Assembly: GCA_037039685.1 (NCBI GenBank) | Contig: JAWNGF010000002.1 | Location: 248,001-312,000 of the forward strand | DNA from: Ceratobasidium sp. AG-K | Taxonomy: Eukaryota; Basidiomycota; Agaricomycetes; Cantharellales; Ceratobasidiaceae | DNA: 64,000 nucleotides | Direction: 5' to 3' | In this document: positions 23,201 to 35,800 of the stretch, one piece after another | Layout: each line of letters starts with the position of its first letter | Numbering within the stretch: the first letter of the stretch is position 1 | Translations under genes and position numbers: made by a program | Notes under the pieces: model-generated | The model's input: only the letters and a program-made list of their open reading frames with translations | Told to the model about the DNA's origin: nothing | Database searches by the model: none

Positions 23201-23442
23201 TCTTGCCGAGTTGCATCAACTCGGCCACGCTATGCTTCCCATCCCGGATGTATTCGTGTAGCTGGGATGCGATGAGCGCTGTCGCTTCGGTGTGGTTGAG
23301 CTTCACACCTCGAGCCAGGCGTTGTTGTGCGAGCAAACCGAGCTGGTGAAGCAGAAGTTTGTCGTGTTCACGAGGTGGAAGCCTGTGTAGTATAGTAGAT
23401 ACGTCAACGCAAACAAGAGTATAGGGGCGACACGAACCTCAT
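20252..23442 (-). CDS. URE1: Urease, single-chain eukaryotic type
   Basis: Fused gamma-beta-alpha urease spread over about ten exons. The first coding exon is only ATGAG (23438-23442) and joins to [20 protein letters not shown], the usual eukaryotic urease N-terminus. Gamma part: [21 protein letters not shown]. Alpha part: [15 protein letters not shown] (HxH nickel ligands), [10 protein letters not shown] (the Lys carbamylated to bridge the nickels), [31 protein letters not shown] (His ligands), [13 protein letters not shown] (flap His) and [13 protein letters not shown] (catalytic Asp). It ends [19 protein letters not shown]...VYNIF. Reaction: urea to ammonia and carbamate in the cytosol; nickel and the UreD/F/G accessory proteins are needed. 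All catalytic residues are present. A truncated copy of the 5' end lies at 56930-57671. Confidence 0.92.
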
Positions 23443-24430
23443 GGCGATCGTCGAAACGGCCAGCGATAAGCCCAGTGTTATCGGCCGTTCTCACTGGTTC
23501 TGATCATAGCCCTGCAATCGTGGTTGATCATATGAACCGGACACAAGCGAGCGGCGCTTCCTCCGAAGTTGAAATGTACCAAACAAACCACAATCATGCA
23601 AGGAATGACGCACTTTTCAGCCTGAAATCGGTCTTTTACGCTCTGGCTCCGGCCGCCTCCCTTCCGCCAGTTTGAGGATTTCCTGATACTAGGGATTGTT
23701 CCCGGGAACGGAATGTAGACTCGTTCAGCCCCCTAGCCTCCACAATGACCGTCAGTTAGGATTCATGGTGCACCACCAGCCCCGTTTCCGAGAGCCCCGT
23801 GAGCGCGTACATGATTTCTGACCTGGAATTTTGCAGCTCAGTGTCGGTCAGTCCACGTTCAGGTAACTTCCTATAAACGGTGGAAATACTCAGGACGCAC
23901 CCTCGAGCAGGCTGGACGGACACCCGTGAAATAATACTCAAATTTCTGAGCAGGGAGACGAATAGCCTACCCACAAATGAGGTGGATGGCCACCATTGCC
24001 ACTCTTCACTTCCCATCTACAGTAAATGTTCGCACCCATAGCCATATCATAGGGCCACGGTTAGTGCTGAGGGGTGGTCATTGGTCCACTTCTGAGTAGG
24101 TGCAACGGCTCAGCATCAGTTATCTGCCTGGCCGAACGAGTGTTCGTAAACATATAGCCGTCGCTGTTCTCTCGTAGATTCACTATTCCCTCCTTTAGGT
24201 CTGTGTTGTCGCTGTGAGGGTATCCCAGGTGATGCGACCGCTTCGCTCCTGACCGTGACGAGGTATTGCCGACTTTGGTGCGCCGGGCGCTTGACCTTTC
24301 CTTGGACAACTCCGCCTCGTGCCCACCACTCGGCGACGACTAGTTCGTCGGCGCACCGGCCACCCTATTGGCCCCGAATTATCAACATTTCGTGCACCGT
24401 CTCTCACTCACAGGCAAATCTGACCCCCCG
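23443..24430. promoter_or_regulatory. Divergent promoter region between urease and NLR-1
   Basis: The two genes are transcribed away from each other with about 990 bp between starts. The first ~200 bp (23443-23650) also occur in diverged form beside the urease fragment (57672-57830; shared TACCAAACAAACCA-like stretch), so the urease promoter was co-duplicated. A possible small minus-strand gene lies within (see next entry). Confidence 0.5.
23756..24041 (-). CDS. Possible small gene, unrecognised
   Basis: The minus strand gives a protein-like reading MGANIYCRWEVKSGNGG..., then FEYYFTGVRPACSR, then KLPERGLTDTELQNSRSEIM and YALTGLSETGLVVHHES to a stop at 23756-23758. Joining the blocks needs two very short introns (25 and 30 nt), below the usual size here, so either the gene is decayed or the reading is accidental. 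No family recognised. Confidence 0.22.
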
Positions 24431-27400
24431 ATGGCGTCTGGATCGGGGTCTCAGCAATCCAACCCGTTTCCCATCAGGTCGACACGCCCTACACGCCGCC
24501 CCAATCCGTATCCACCAAACCCGCCGACCGACGGCCGTGATTCTCCTTTCAGACCTGGCTCTGTGCCGGCTAGAGCCACTCCTACGGACACACGATTCGC
24601 GCAAGCGAACACCGGCCATCCCTTTGATGACAAAGTAATGACGCTAAGAATAGTGCTCAGAAATATCAAAGCGAGTCTGAGGGGGCTACCTCCCATACAG
24701 TTGGCAATTGAGGGGCTAGAAGGGTGTCTCACTCGTACACAGGTACGCTAGCAGCCATAACCTTTTAATCTACTGACTGAGGCTAAATCGAATAGATCTG
24801 GGAGCAAAATTGCCGCGAATACGAAGAGGTTATATCCAACTTGACCAGCCGAGCAGTTCTACTCCAATCGCACGTCGTCGAAGAGAGTCCGTGGAGTGTG
24901 CCATCTTCGATTAACAATGTTGCAAGGTTCGTAAGGCAGTTGGTATCGGTTGGTAATCGATTGAATGCAAGCACAGGGCTATTGGGGAACAGACTAGCCT
25001 CATCAGGGAGCGTCAGAATCCGTCAGCAATCGAACAATCTCCCATGACACTGGGCGCCGGGGCAGCGGTATTGGAGTGCTACCAGATATCAGGAGTGCTG
25101 CTCCAGCAGTTGCAGGTGGGTGAAACGAGAGGGCTGTCCCAAGCCGGTTGTATAACAAGATTACAGGCGGATATATCACTGGGCATCTGGGACGCGGTGA
25201 AGGATCAACAGATGGTATGTACAAGATTCATACGGCAGTTCAACTGAAAATATAACATGTGTTATTTTAAAGAATGCTCTCCTTAAGGACTTATGTCCGG
25301 CGAACGACGCCTATCACAATGCGGCGCTCTCTAGCTCCGCCACAAAGCGGACTGGATGTACAAAAGGAACTCGGATCGTGCTACTGGAGACCACCCAAAC
25401 CTGGGTTCACGATGAAGACGCGGCGAAGATATACTGGCTGAATGGCATGGCTGGTACTGGCAAGACCACAATCGCCTACTCCGTCTGCGAGATGCTGCAG
25501 GAAAAGCACCAACTCGGCGGCAGTTTCTTCTGTTCCCGCAACTCGCCGGACTGCCGAGACGTCAACAGGATTGTACCAACGATCGCATACCAGCTCGGGC
25601 GATACTCGAATCCCTACCGCAAGGCACTGTGTGACGTCCTGAGACACGACCCGGATGTTGCGAAGCGAAACATTGTCACGCAGTTCAAGCTGCTCATCTC
25701 GGGACCACTGGCGGAAATGGGCAAGGCGATGCCCGCGGATGTAGTGGTGGTGGTAGACGCGCTGGACGAGTGCACAGACGTGGATGGGACCCGAGACGTG
25801 CTAGCGATGCTACTTCAGTATGCAGGCGACCTCCCGATCAAGTTCTTCGTCTCTAGCCGACCCGAGCCTGAAATCTCCGAGTATATGGCAGGCCGCGGGG
25901 GCGCTATGCGCTCGATCATATGGCTGCATGACATTGAGCAGTCCCTGGTGCAAGCCGACATCAAGCTCTACCTCACGGAAGCGCTAGCGCCAGCCCGCTT
26001 CTCCCACTCTGAAATCGATCAGCTGGCTGCTCGCGCCGGTTGTCTGTTCATCTTTGCCGCGACCGCGGTACGATACATCCTACCAACCAAAGGATCCGTG
26101 AATCAAACCCAACGATTACAAGCGATACTGGGGCTACAGCCGAACCAAAAGCACAGAAGTCATCGGGATATCGACGAACTGTACAGCACGATCCTATCGA
26201 ATGCGTTAGATGAGGAAACGTATGAAGAGGCCGAGCTAGGGGCAAGGCGACAAGTGTTATGGACTGTGATCTGCGCAAGAGAACCGTTGTCAGTGGTGGC
26301 GCTTAGCGAGATACTCGATATGCCGCACGAGGAGGCAGTTCAACTTACGATTCAACCCCTGCAATCCGTACTGCACTTATCAGAAAGCACCAATGCATTG
26401 TCCAGCCTCCACGCGTCGTTTCCCGACTTTCTGCTGAACGAAAAGCGTGCTGGGCGGTTCTTCTGTGACGAGGTTGCGCAAAACTCGTACCTGGCGGGTT
26501 GCTGCTTCAGGCTCATGTCTCGATCTCTGCGTTTCAATATATGCGGCCTTGAGTCGTCGTACCGGTTTGACAAGGAGGTTCCAAACCTACAACTTCGAGT
26601 CGACAAGGCAATCTCGACCGGACTGTTTTACTCGTGCAGGTACTGGGGCGATCATCTGACAACCAACCCCCCGACACCTCCCTCACTGCTGCTTCTCGAA
26701 TCATTTTTGCAGACTCATCTCCTGTTCTGGATGGAAGTCCTGAATCTCAAAGGAGCAATCGGCCATGGCGAAAGCGTGCTTAGCGAGGCACTGGAATGGC
26801 TTCCGGTTAGTACCTCTACGTATCCGCAATAAGGTCCGCTACTCATATCACATAGACACAAGACGAAAACACTACGCTTCGCGACTTCACATACGACGCG
26901 CGCAACTTTCTCACATCCTTCGCCGGCAATCCCACCTCACTCTCTACGCCACATATCTACATCTCTACACTACCATTCACCTCAGATCGAAGCCTAGTTC
27001 ATAGAACATACTGGCCGCGGACGCAGGGACTGATACGAGTCGAGGGAACCGGGATGGAGGCTAGAGGGAAGTCTGCACTTGCAACTTGGGCTGCCGGGAA
27101 CGATGTGAATAGCCTAGCTCTCTCCAATGACGGCAAGCGTATCGTCTCTGGCTCGGACAACAACGAAGTGAGCGTGTGGGACATATCCAGTGGCAGTCGC
27201 ATCCTTGGACCACTGGAAGGTCACAAAGAACGGGTCTGGTCGGTCGCATATTCCCCGGACAACACCCGCATCGCGTCCGCTTCTGCGGATGGCACCATTC
27301 GCATCTGGCACGCGCAAAACGGCGAATTGATTCTTGGACCGCTTCTCGGCCATAGCGACACTGTCCGCTCTGTCGCATTCTCGCTCGATGGCGCTTGCCT

Positions 27401-28724
27401 CGCATCCGGCTCAGCCGACCAGACTGTTCGACTTTGGGACGCGCAGTCGGGCACCCGAGTCGGCGAACCTCTCGAGGGACACTCGGGCGCTGTGAGGTCG
27501 ATCGCTTTTTCGCCAGACGGACAGCATCTTGCCGCTGGGTCGGGCGGCTCGACGATTCGAGTCTGGGACTGGCGGACAAGCACAATGGCGCAGGGACCAC
27601 TCGAAGGGCATACATCTGCCGTGTATTCTATCGCATATGCAAGCGACGGGGATCGTCTGGCTTCTGGCTCAGAAGACGGGACAGTTCGAGTGTGGGATAT
27701 GTTGAATGGCACGCTGCTGGCCGGTCCGTTCAAGGGACATACCGACACTGTGTCGTGCGTTTCATTCTCGCCCAACGGCACTCGAGTTGTATCGGGTTCA
27801 CACGATCGAACCATCCGGGTATGGGAGGCTATGAGCGGGAGGTTGGTGGCTGGGCCATTCGAGGGACACAGAGAGAATATCAACTCGGTTCTGTTCACGG
27901 CGGACGGCACTCGCATCTTATCCGGATCTGACGATGACACGATCTGTGTATGGGACGCGCGCCATGGGACCACAGGCGCCACCGAGTCGTCGGGTCACAC
28001 TGACATCATCTACTCTGTTTCCCCGTCACCTGACAGCACACGCGTCGCATCTGGCTCCAGCGACGGCACGATCTGCGTCTGGGACACGCACAATGGCGCA
28101 CTTGTCGCCGGTCCATTCAAAGGTCACACCAGCAAAGTCAACTCGGTGGCATTCTCACCCGACGGAGCACGCATCGTGTCTGGCTCGGATGACAGGACCA
28201 TCCTGGTGTTGGACGTGCGTGACGGTGCGGTGCTGCATGGTTCGTTCACAGGTCATACCCACTATGTCTACTCCGTCGCATTCTCGCCCGATGGAACGCG
28301 CGTCGTCTCTAGCTCTGCTGATCGAATGGTGCGAGTGTGGGACGTGGAGAGCGGCACGACGGTGGCTGGTCCACTCGAGCGTCACACCGATCAGATTACG
28401 TCCGTGGCATCGCTCCCCGACGGTACGCGTATCATCTCTGGCTCGGCTGATTGCACAATTCGCCTTTGGGATCTAGCTGCCCTCACCCAAGGGAGCCCAT
28501 CCTCCGACGACTGGTCCATCGACGGCGACGGGTGGTTGGCCGACTCGCAATTGCAGCGATTGTTCTGGGTGCCGTCCGACCTGCGCGCCAGGTTCGGGTT
28601 CCTCACTACTGCCAACCCTGTCGTGATGAACGCTGACTGTACGACCCGCATCGACGACTCCACGCTGGTTGGCGATTGGTGGCATGAGTGCTACGGCGCC
28701 GCATCGGTAGAGGCATTGTCCTAG
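24431..28724 (+). CDS. NLR-1: MLKL-like N-terminal region, NACHT, 11 WD40 repeats
   Basis: Six exons (24431-24742, 24796-24926, 24977-25115, 25167-25214, 25273-26805, 26856-28724) give 1343 residues. Residues ~75-250: helical N-terminal region (LKASLRGLPPIQLAIEGL style, then NVARAIGEQT) resembling the MLKL-NTD-like domain of Agaricomycete NLRs. NACHT ~315-560: Walker A GMAGTGKTTIAYSV, Walker B VVVVDALDECTD, sensor KFFVSSRPEP, and a winged-helix end SLHASFPDFLLN. A linker with YWPRTQGLIRVEG leads to 11 WD40 repeats (units like GHKERVWSVAYSPDN...TIRIWHA). The conserved tail ends RLFWVPSDLRARFGF...WWHECYG. STAND NTPases of this type sense ligands through repeats and signal through the N-terminus. 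Exon sizes 2-5 equal those of NLR-2. Confidence 0.88.
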
Positions 28725-31700
28725 CCAACCAACCCCCCATCGCCTTTGCAATCTTCCTTTAGCCCTTTCTCCTACTTCGCTCTACCGTTCTTTCTGGAGT
28801 ATAATGTTACCTATAGTCTTTGGTTATTCAATTGCGTAAAATTTACAGTTTTGATGAATGTACCAAATGAACACAATCCCGCTTCAGGGTCCTACCCGCT
28901 TCCACATCGACGTCGATCAGGATTGTTCCTAAGATTTTGCCGCCAATGCCGACCCCGCATCAAAAGGATGCTCGTGCACGTTTTCCACTTGTCCTCCGAT
29001 TCGTCGACACGCGTTTCGGGCCTCAGCAACCCCGCATCGTACCTGGCCTCTTGTCTCTCTTCACAACCCGAATTGGCATGTTGAATGCTTCTGCCTTATT
29101 GCGTCGAACATGCATGCTTATTGCTTTCCCCTTCGCGCCTGTCGCCCGCCCACTTCTCAGGATATCGAACTCGGGACCATGCGGCCAACCAGCCCTCAAC
29201 CTCGTCCGTCACGCAAATCTGGCATTCACATGGTGCTAGATTACAAGCCCATATTCAAGCTTTGTATCAATCAACAGTGTACATTCGTGACGGTTTTACA
29301 TTTGGACAACACAGACGGAGAGCATTTGCTCAGCCATCTGGCTCAGTGGTGCGCTGGCCAACTCGGACATCACCGTTGCGGGGCGAGGTACGAGCGGCTC
29401 GGTATGGGCTCGGTATGGTTGCGCTGAAGGTGTCGAGGGGGCATACAATGAGGCTATAGCTTTGCTAGACACCGGCTCACCATTGAGGGCAGTTTACGGG
29501 TTGAGCGCTTTGGGATGCACACCATGTGCAATCTTTACTTTGATATCCTAGGGTCCATATCATCCAAGCCTCTTGCTAACTTTGGATTCCGATAAGGGAT
29601 TCTCGTCCGAGGCAATCCGCTTGCACCAAGTGCTTGGCTGTTGTCTGCGTATAGAAACATGCTCCTTTTGAAGTCGTGGGGGTCGGGAAGCAAAGTCAGG
29701 GTGAAGGTTATCGTTGACGCGTATTTTGGATGAGAGTTTCGAGCTGGGTTTAGAGGGGAGCTGGATCGGAGGTCACGTTGGGTACGAGACAAGGACGAGG
29801 CACATATTTCCTCCCAAAGACCTAGCAAACATTTCGAATGAATGTTACTTGAGAAGTTTGCCTGCTTCACACATGAGGATGGCGAGTAGGATTTTGGATA
29901 TGCTGCACTTATCATCCACTCTAAAGCACCACGTTAGACATTGGAGGTGTTGAACGACTGGTGTTGGACGTACGTTCACTTTTTCCTTTTTGGTGTCGGG
30001 ATACGCATCTACCGCAATCCGGGAGTACAAGTCTAAGCGCCAATGAGTCTTTGCATCCTGAACCATGTCGTCGGGTGAATGTTACCTTGGTAGGTAGTTT
30101 GGTTCAAGGCGTATCCACGATAGACGGGGGCGGGGTGAGTCTAGTGAGCGGCGCATGGCGATCGTCGAGAACGAGAACTACCTGGAAAATGGGATGATGA
30201 TGATTTGAGTTGAACCCTGTTCGGGGCTGGTGGCGTCACCCAAAGGACATCACCTCAGACACGACCATCATCTCCCCTCGTTCCCGCTGCAAACGTCACA
30301 ATGGGGATCACCCATAAGTGAATGGCGTATCATAGCTATCCTCTCAACGGAGTTGGATTTGATGGGGACAATAAACAGGAGAAAATTATGCACCAGAGTA
30401 GTCTGAGTGGTCGTCCGATTGGACCTGTGCCCTTCACTGGGGCACTTCAGGCTGTTTCGTGGAACGGCATTGGTTCTGGTTTGTGATCACACCCTTGTAT
30501 GCGACCATATAGCTGATTCTCTGCGTGTACTTATAGCTACTAGGGCGGCGCCTTGCAAGTCCTTCCAGCGAAGCGCTCACATTCTCGAGGTGAGGTGTTA
30601 CTCCCTCTAACAAGTAACAAGCTAACACAGCTCTAAGGTAACTCGCCACAGCCTACGCTACTCTCACAGCGACGAGGCTCCCTCTCTCTCCACCCTCACT
30701 TGCTGACCACCGAGTGTCATTCCCAACCCAGTCTTTATCCCTCACCCACGTCTACAAGTGCACCTGCATGGCTGATCAACGACTGATCACAAAGCCCAAA
30801 GATTCGCCAGGCTCCATGATTGTTCAAAGTGGAGCAGAGGCTAGAGCACCGGTCTGGTCGTGCGCATTGCCAATGATCCCCAGCACCTTGCTTCAGCAAT
30901 CCATCCAAGTCGTCACAGCAAATGGCCTCTCCTTGTGACTCGGCAACTGAGCACTATTCCTTAGCCGGATGCCCCTCCTGCCAACACATCACATTTGCCG
31001 TCTCCATCCCTCCACTATTGTCCGTTTACCACTCCCAACCTTTGGCCCAAGCCTCACGTCCAATTTTGCCAGTTTCCCAAGAGAGCAGACAGGACCGGAT
31101 GGCCTACGAGACTTGAGAACTGGTGCTCGGAGTGGAGTGTGGTGGGTGGGATGGACCCAGTCTCGTCCAGGTACCATGGCCCGAGCAAAGGATCCTCTCA
31201 CCACACACTGACCAACTGCGTGTAAAGAAATGGTGCGGTTCCCCGACAACTTTCACAGACGATTAGCTAATGGGTCCAGCCATATTTGTGCCGTGCGGTG
31301 ATGCACCAGACGATGTTCCTGGTGCTACCAACTTTCAACCAATGTATACCTCGTTCAAAGAGCTGTAATTCAGACCCTTTCCCTGTTGGAGATATTACGA
31401 GCCCTGGGACCAGCTCAATTGCTCCCTTTCTGTTACACAAACTGTAAGCCCCGTTCAAGTCACACCAAGATCCGCATGCTAATGTCAGTCGTGCAGGGCT
31501 TGCGTGGACAAGGAATTAAGAGACTCATATCAATCGTTGTCCTTGCACTTCCATTGACGTAAGGAGGATCTATTCCTCAACTTCCAAGTCTACACATTGG
31601 GCTTTTGATCCACCGTGGAACTGGATCAAGTGGGTTGGTAGAATGCGCTCTACAGCCTCAAGTGAGTAGCTGGATTTGCCCTTGCACTGACCTCGCTTCA

Positions 31701-32872
31701 TTCAATTATCTCATTTCTACAAGGAGTATCAAGTTTGGCTGGTGTTGCTCTTGGTGAGCCCAGTCTCTTCGTTGTTTTGTCCATCATCCTCAATCCGCCA
31801 CGCTAAGAACGAGGTATTCCCCACTGGCGACGAGCGACTGCTGCAAGTGTCGACAGGGCTATCACAACCATAGCACGTGCATTGAACCTTGTCAAGGTGT
31901 TGAAATCTATTATTTACATGTATATACACATAGAACATTCCTGTACAATTGAGACCAGCGTACGCGTACATTGCTTACGCTTGTTTTGGTTCTCACCCGT
32001 GTATATAAAGAGCTGGTACGATGTAGTTGTCCAACAGCCAATATATTCATTTGTCTCATTACCCGGGCTGCGCTAAGGATTGTAGATACATTCAGTTGTA
32101 TATCTACATTCTCATTTCTACACAAGGAATCCCAAATACCCTGGTAGACGAGACACCTAACAACTAGGATGACTACTGCCCTTGGACCATCAAGGCTAGT
32201 GGATATGGGATGAGAGACCCTCTCGCCATCTATGGGTGCGTCCGTCACACTTCATGACCTGGGTCTCAGCATTCACATCTCAATGATCTTTTATTCCAGG
32301 GTCAATTGAGAATGCGTGGACGTGGTAGGACGCATGGTGACCACGGAACCTAACTTGATGACTGAATTGACATAGATTTTCCCATATAGAATCAGGCTTC
32401 TGGAAGCTTTCATGTCCGCTCTGGCAACTCATAAGGATGGGGGATGATCAATGCCCCAGGCCTGGTATACAGGATTGTTGTTGATTGATCTTTGTATAAT
32501 CTAAGCACCTAATTGTATGCTTGCCGTAATGAATACACATACTGATACTCGGTAGTGTCCTCGTTGTAATTTACCTTTGGCTCAATCAGTGAAACACATC
32601 GGCTGTAAGTTGAAGGGAGCAAACCCCGTGCATGCGAGCAACGATCCGAGACGTGCAGATAAGCGCTGGAATTGAGTGGCGCTTGGCATCTGCAATTTCG
32701 CCGGTGCCCATACCTCCGGTACACAACCACCATACTGAATTCAAGGCATTGAAGCCTCGTGTTGAGCACGCTGTAGAAATACATCACATCGATAAACGGA
32801 AAATCCACACGATCCTCCACCACCAACTACACCCCCCATTCCCCTGAGTCTTGACTCGACCAGGCGGTTGCA
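28725..32872. other. 4.1-kb region between NLR-1 and NLR-2; degenerate duplicated blocks, no gene
   Basis: The first 250 bp resemble the 3' flanks of the other two NLRs (shared stretch CGCTTCCACATCGACGTCGATCA at ~28902 and its counterparts). 29500-30860 is block A of a repeated non-coding unit. The remainder to 32872 shows only short ORFs; 32500-32872 is the NLR-2 5' flank. No retroelement or DNA-transposon coding sequence was recognised. Confidence 0.5.
29500..30860. repeat. NLR-linked duplicated block A
   Basis: Diverged copy of a unit also seen at about 39480-40840 (block B) and partly at 41095-41690 (block C). Shared landmarks include the GGTGTTGAACGACTGG-like stretch (29947), GGGGATCACCCATAAGTGAATGG (30303), TCTCGAGGTGAGGTG (30583) and GCCAGGCTCCATGATTGTTC (30807). 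No conserved reading frame was found in any copy. Confidence 0.55.
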
Positions 32873-35800
32873 ATGGCGTCCGAATCAAGAGCATGGTTGA
32901 CCGACTTCTTTCGCATCTGTCTACCAGGCTCCAGACAGCAAGCTGGATCCGAATCATCAAATTCTCCTACACATGAGATCCCTTTACCGGCCGAGATTGT
33001 GTCGACTCAAACAACTCCGGCGCCGGTCATCCCACTGTTGCCAATAGTCAAAAGCGCTCCCCAGGAATCAGGAGCAGAGCACGACACCGCAATCAGCGCG
33101 CTGAAAGAGATTCTCGCAGCGCTTAGGCCAACCCTAAACAGCCTACCACCATTACAGCTAGCTGTGGGAGGATTATTGGAGTGTATCGTCGATCTGCAGG
33201 TACAATATCGCCTCCAGATTATCCGACACGAGTCAACTAACAATACAATGTAGGTGGAAGAGCAAAATCGCCAATCGTACGAAGAGATCGCCTCTGATCT
33301 TACCAATCTGGCGACACTGCTTCAGAAACATGTCGTCGTGTCGAACCCTCGAAATGTGCCGTATTCTATTGCGAACGTTGCGCGGTACGTGGGGTATTGT
33401 ATCTCCAATTACGGTCGATTGATCACCGGTCTAGTGCTATCAGTGAACAGACAAGGCATATCAAACGCCAGCAGGATCGGACAAGACTCAGTCGATTAGC
33501 TATGGCAAAGGATGATGAAGAAGCGGTGCGGAGGTGCTACCAGCGAATTGGAGCGCTATTCCAGAATTTGCAGGTGGGTGACCACGAATTTTGCTTCTAG
33601 AAATCTAACATTTTGGCAGGCCGATATCTCACTGAGTACATGGGACGAAATGCGCCAGCAGCAAATGGTACGTTTTTAGCCACGTACACTGTTTGGCGAT
33701 ATGAAAACATCCACATTATAGAAAGCTCAACTTAAGGATCTCCTCCCCGCGCACGAGGCCCACTATGACGCAGCACTTTCCATCTCGGTTACAAAACGGA
33801 CTGGATGCACCAGAAACACACGAGTCCAGATTCTCGAGAACGCCTGGCTCTGGGCTTGCGAGGACAACGGAACGAAGATCTACTGGATGAACGGAATGGC
33901 CGGCACGGGTAAAACCACCATTGCTTACACCCTATGCGAGACGCTCTACGAAGCCAAGCAGCTCGGAGCCAGCTTCTTTTGCTCGCGCAACTCGCCAGAC
34001 TGCCGAGACGCTAACAAGATTGTACCGACAATTGCCTATCAGCTCGGTCGCTACTCGAACCCATATCGACAGGCACTGTGCGACGTGCTGGCCGAGGACC
34101 CAGACATGGCGAAACGCAGTATCAGTACCCAGTTTAAGCAGCTGATCACGAAGCCATTAGACAAAATTGGCCAGGCGATGCCCAAGGACGTGATCGTAGT
34201 GATCGATGCGTTGGACGAGTGTGCCGATGTGGGTGGGACAAAAGCTGTCCTGGAAATGCTCATCCAGAACGCCAGCAACCTACCAATCAAGTTCTTTGTT
34301 ACTAGCCGACCCGAGCCCGCGATATCCGAAAAAATGGTGGCTAGGGATGATTCCCTACGCTCAATTCTGCGGCTTCACGAGGTTGAAAAGTCCTTGGTTG
34401 AACAGGACATCAAGGTGTATCTTACTGACGCGTTGGCATCCCTCCGGATCACCCCTTCCGAAATTGACCAGCTCGCCGCTCAATCGGGCAGCTTTTTCAT
34501 CTTCGCCGCAACAGCTGTGCGGTACATTGTGCCGGATACGGGCCCCGTGGACCACAGGCAACGCTTGTCCGCAGTGCTCAAACTGCATCCGAATCAAGGA
34601 CACAAAGGCTATAAGGACATCGATAGCCTGTATTCTACGATTTTATCGAATGCATTCGATGCAGAAACATTTGAAGCAGAGGAGCTGGTGCCGCGACGGC
34701 GGATACTCAGGACGGTAGTCTGTGCGAAGGAGCCATTGACCACATCGGCGCTTGCGGAGATGCTTCAAATGTCAGACGGACAAGCGGTTCGTCTGGCGAT
34801 ACAGTTGCTGCAATCCGTACTGCATCTGTCAGACAGCACCGGAGTTGTGTCAACACTTCACGCATCATTTCCCGACTTCCTGTTAAACGAAGACCGAGCC
34901 GGGCCATTCTACTGTGATGAGGCTTTGCACAACTGGCATTTAGCGGATTGCTGCTTCACGACCATGACCCGATCTTTGCGCTTCAATATTTGCAACATAG
35001 AATCGTCGTACCCGCTTGACGGCGACGTTCCCGACTTACGAGCTCGAGTCAATAAGACAATCTCGACCGGGCTCTTTTACTCGTGCAGGTACTGGGGCGA
35101 CCATCTAACAACCAACCCACCTACACCTCCCTCACTGTTGCTTCTCGAATCATTTTTGCAGACTCGTCTCTTGTTCTGGATGGAAGTCCTGAATCTCAAA
35201 GGAGCAATTGGCCACGGCGAAAGTGCGCTTAGCGAGGCACTAGAATGGCTTCCGGTTAGTACCTCTATGGATCCGCAATAAGGTCCGCTACTCATATCAC
35301 ATAGACACAAGACGAAAACACCACGCTTCGCGACTTCACATACGACGCACGCAACTTTCTCACATCCTTCGCCGGCAACCTCACCTCGCTCTCCACGCCG
35401 CATATCTACATCTCTACACTACCATTCACCTCAGATCGAAGCCTAGTTCATAGAACATACTGGCCGCGGACGCAAGGACTGATACGAGTCGAGGGAACCG
35501 GGATGGAGGTTAGAGGGAAGTCTGCACTTGCAACTTGGGCTGCCGGGAACGATGTGAATAGCCTAGCTCTCTCCAATGACGGCAAGCGTATCGTCTCTGG
35601 CTCGGACAACAAGGAAGTGAGCGTGTGGGACATATCCAGCGGCAGTCGCATCCTTGGACCACTGGAAGGTCACAAAGAACCGGTCTGGTCGGTCGCATAT
35701 TCCCCGGACAACACCCGTATCGCGTCCGGTTCTGAGGATGGCACCATTCTTATCTGGCACGCGCAAAACGGCGAATTGATTCTCGGACCGCTTCTCGGCC

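Noticed and set aside
27061..27982. Long minus-strand ORFs (184 and 253 codons) opposite the NLR-1 WD40 region, and similar ones opposite NLR-2 and NLR-3
   Set aside because: They are antisense shadows of the repetitive WD40 codons; they recur at the same offsets in all three NLRs and have no motif of their own.
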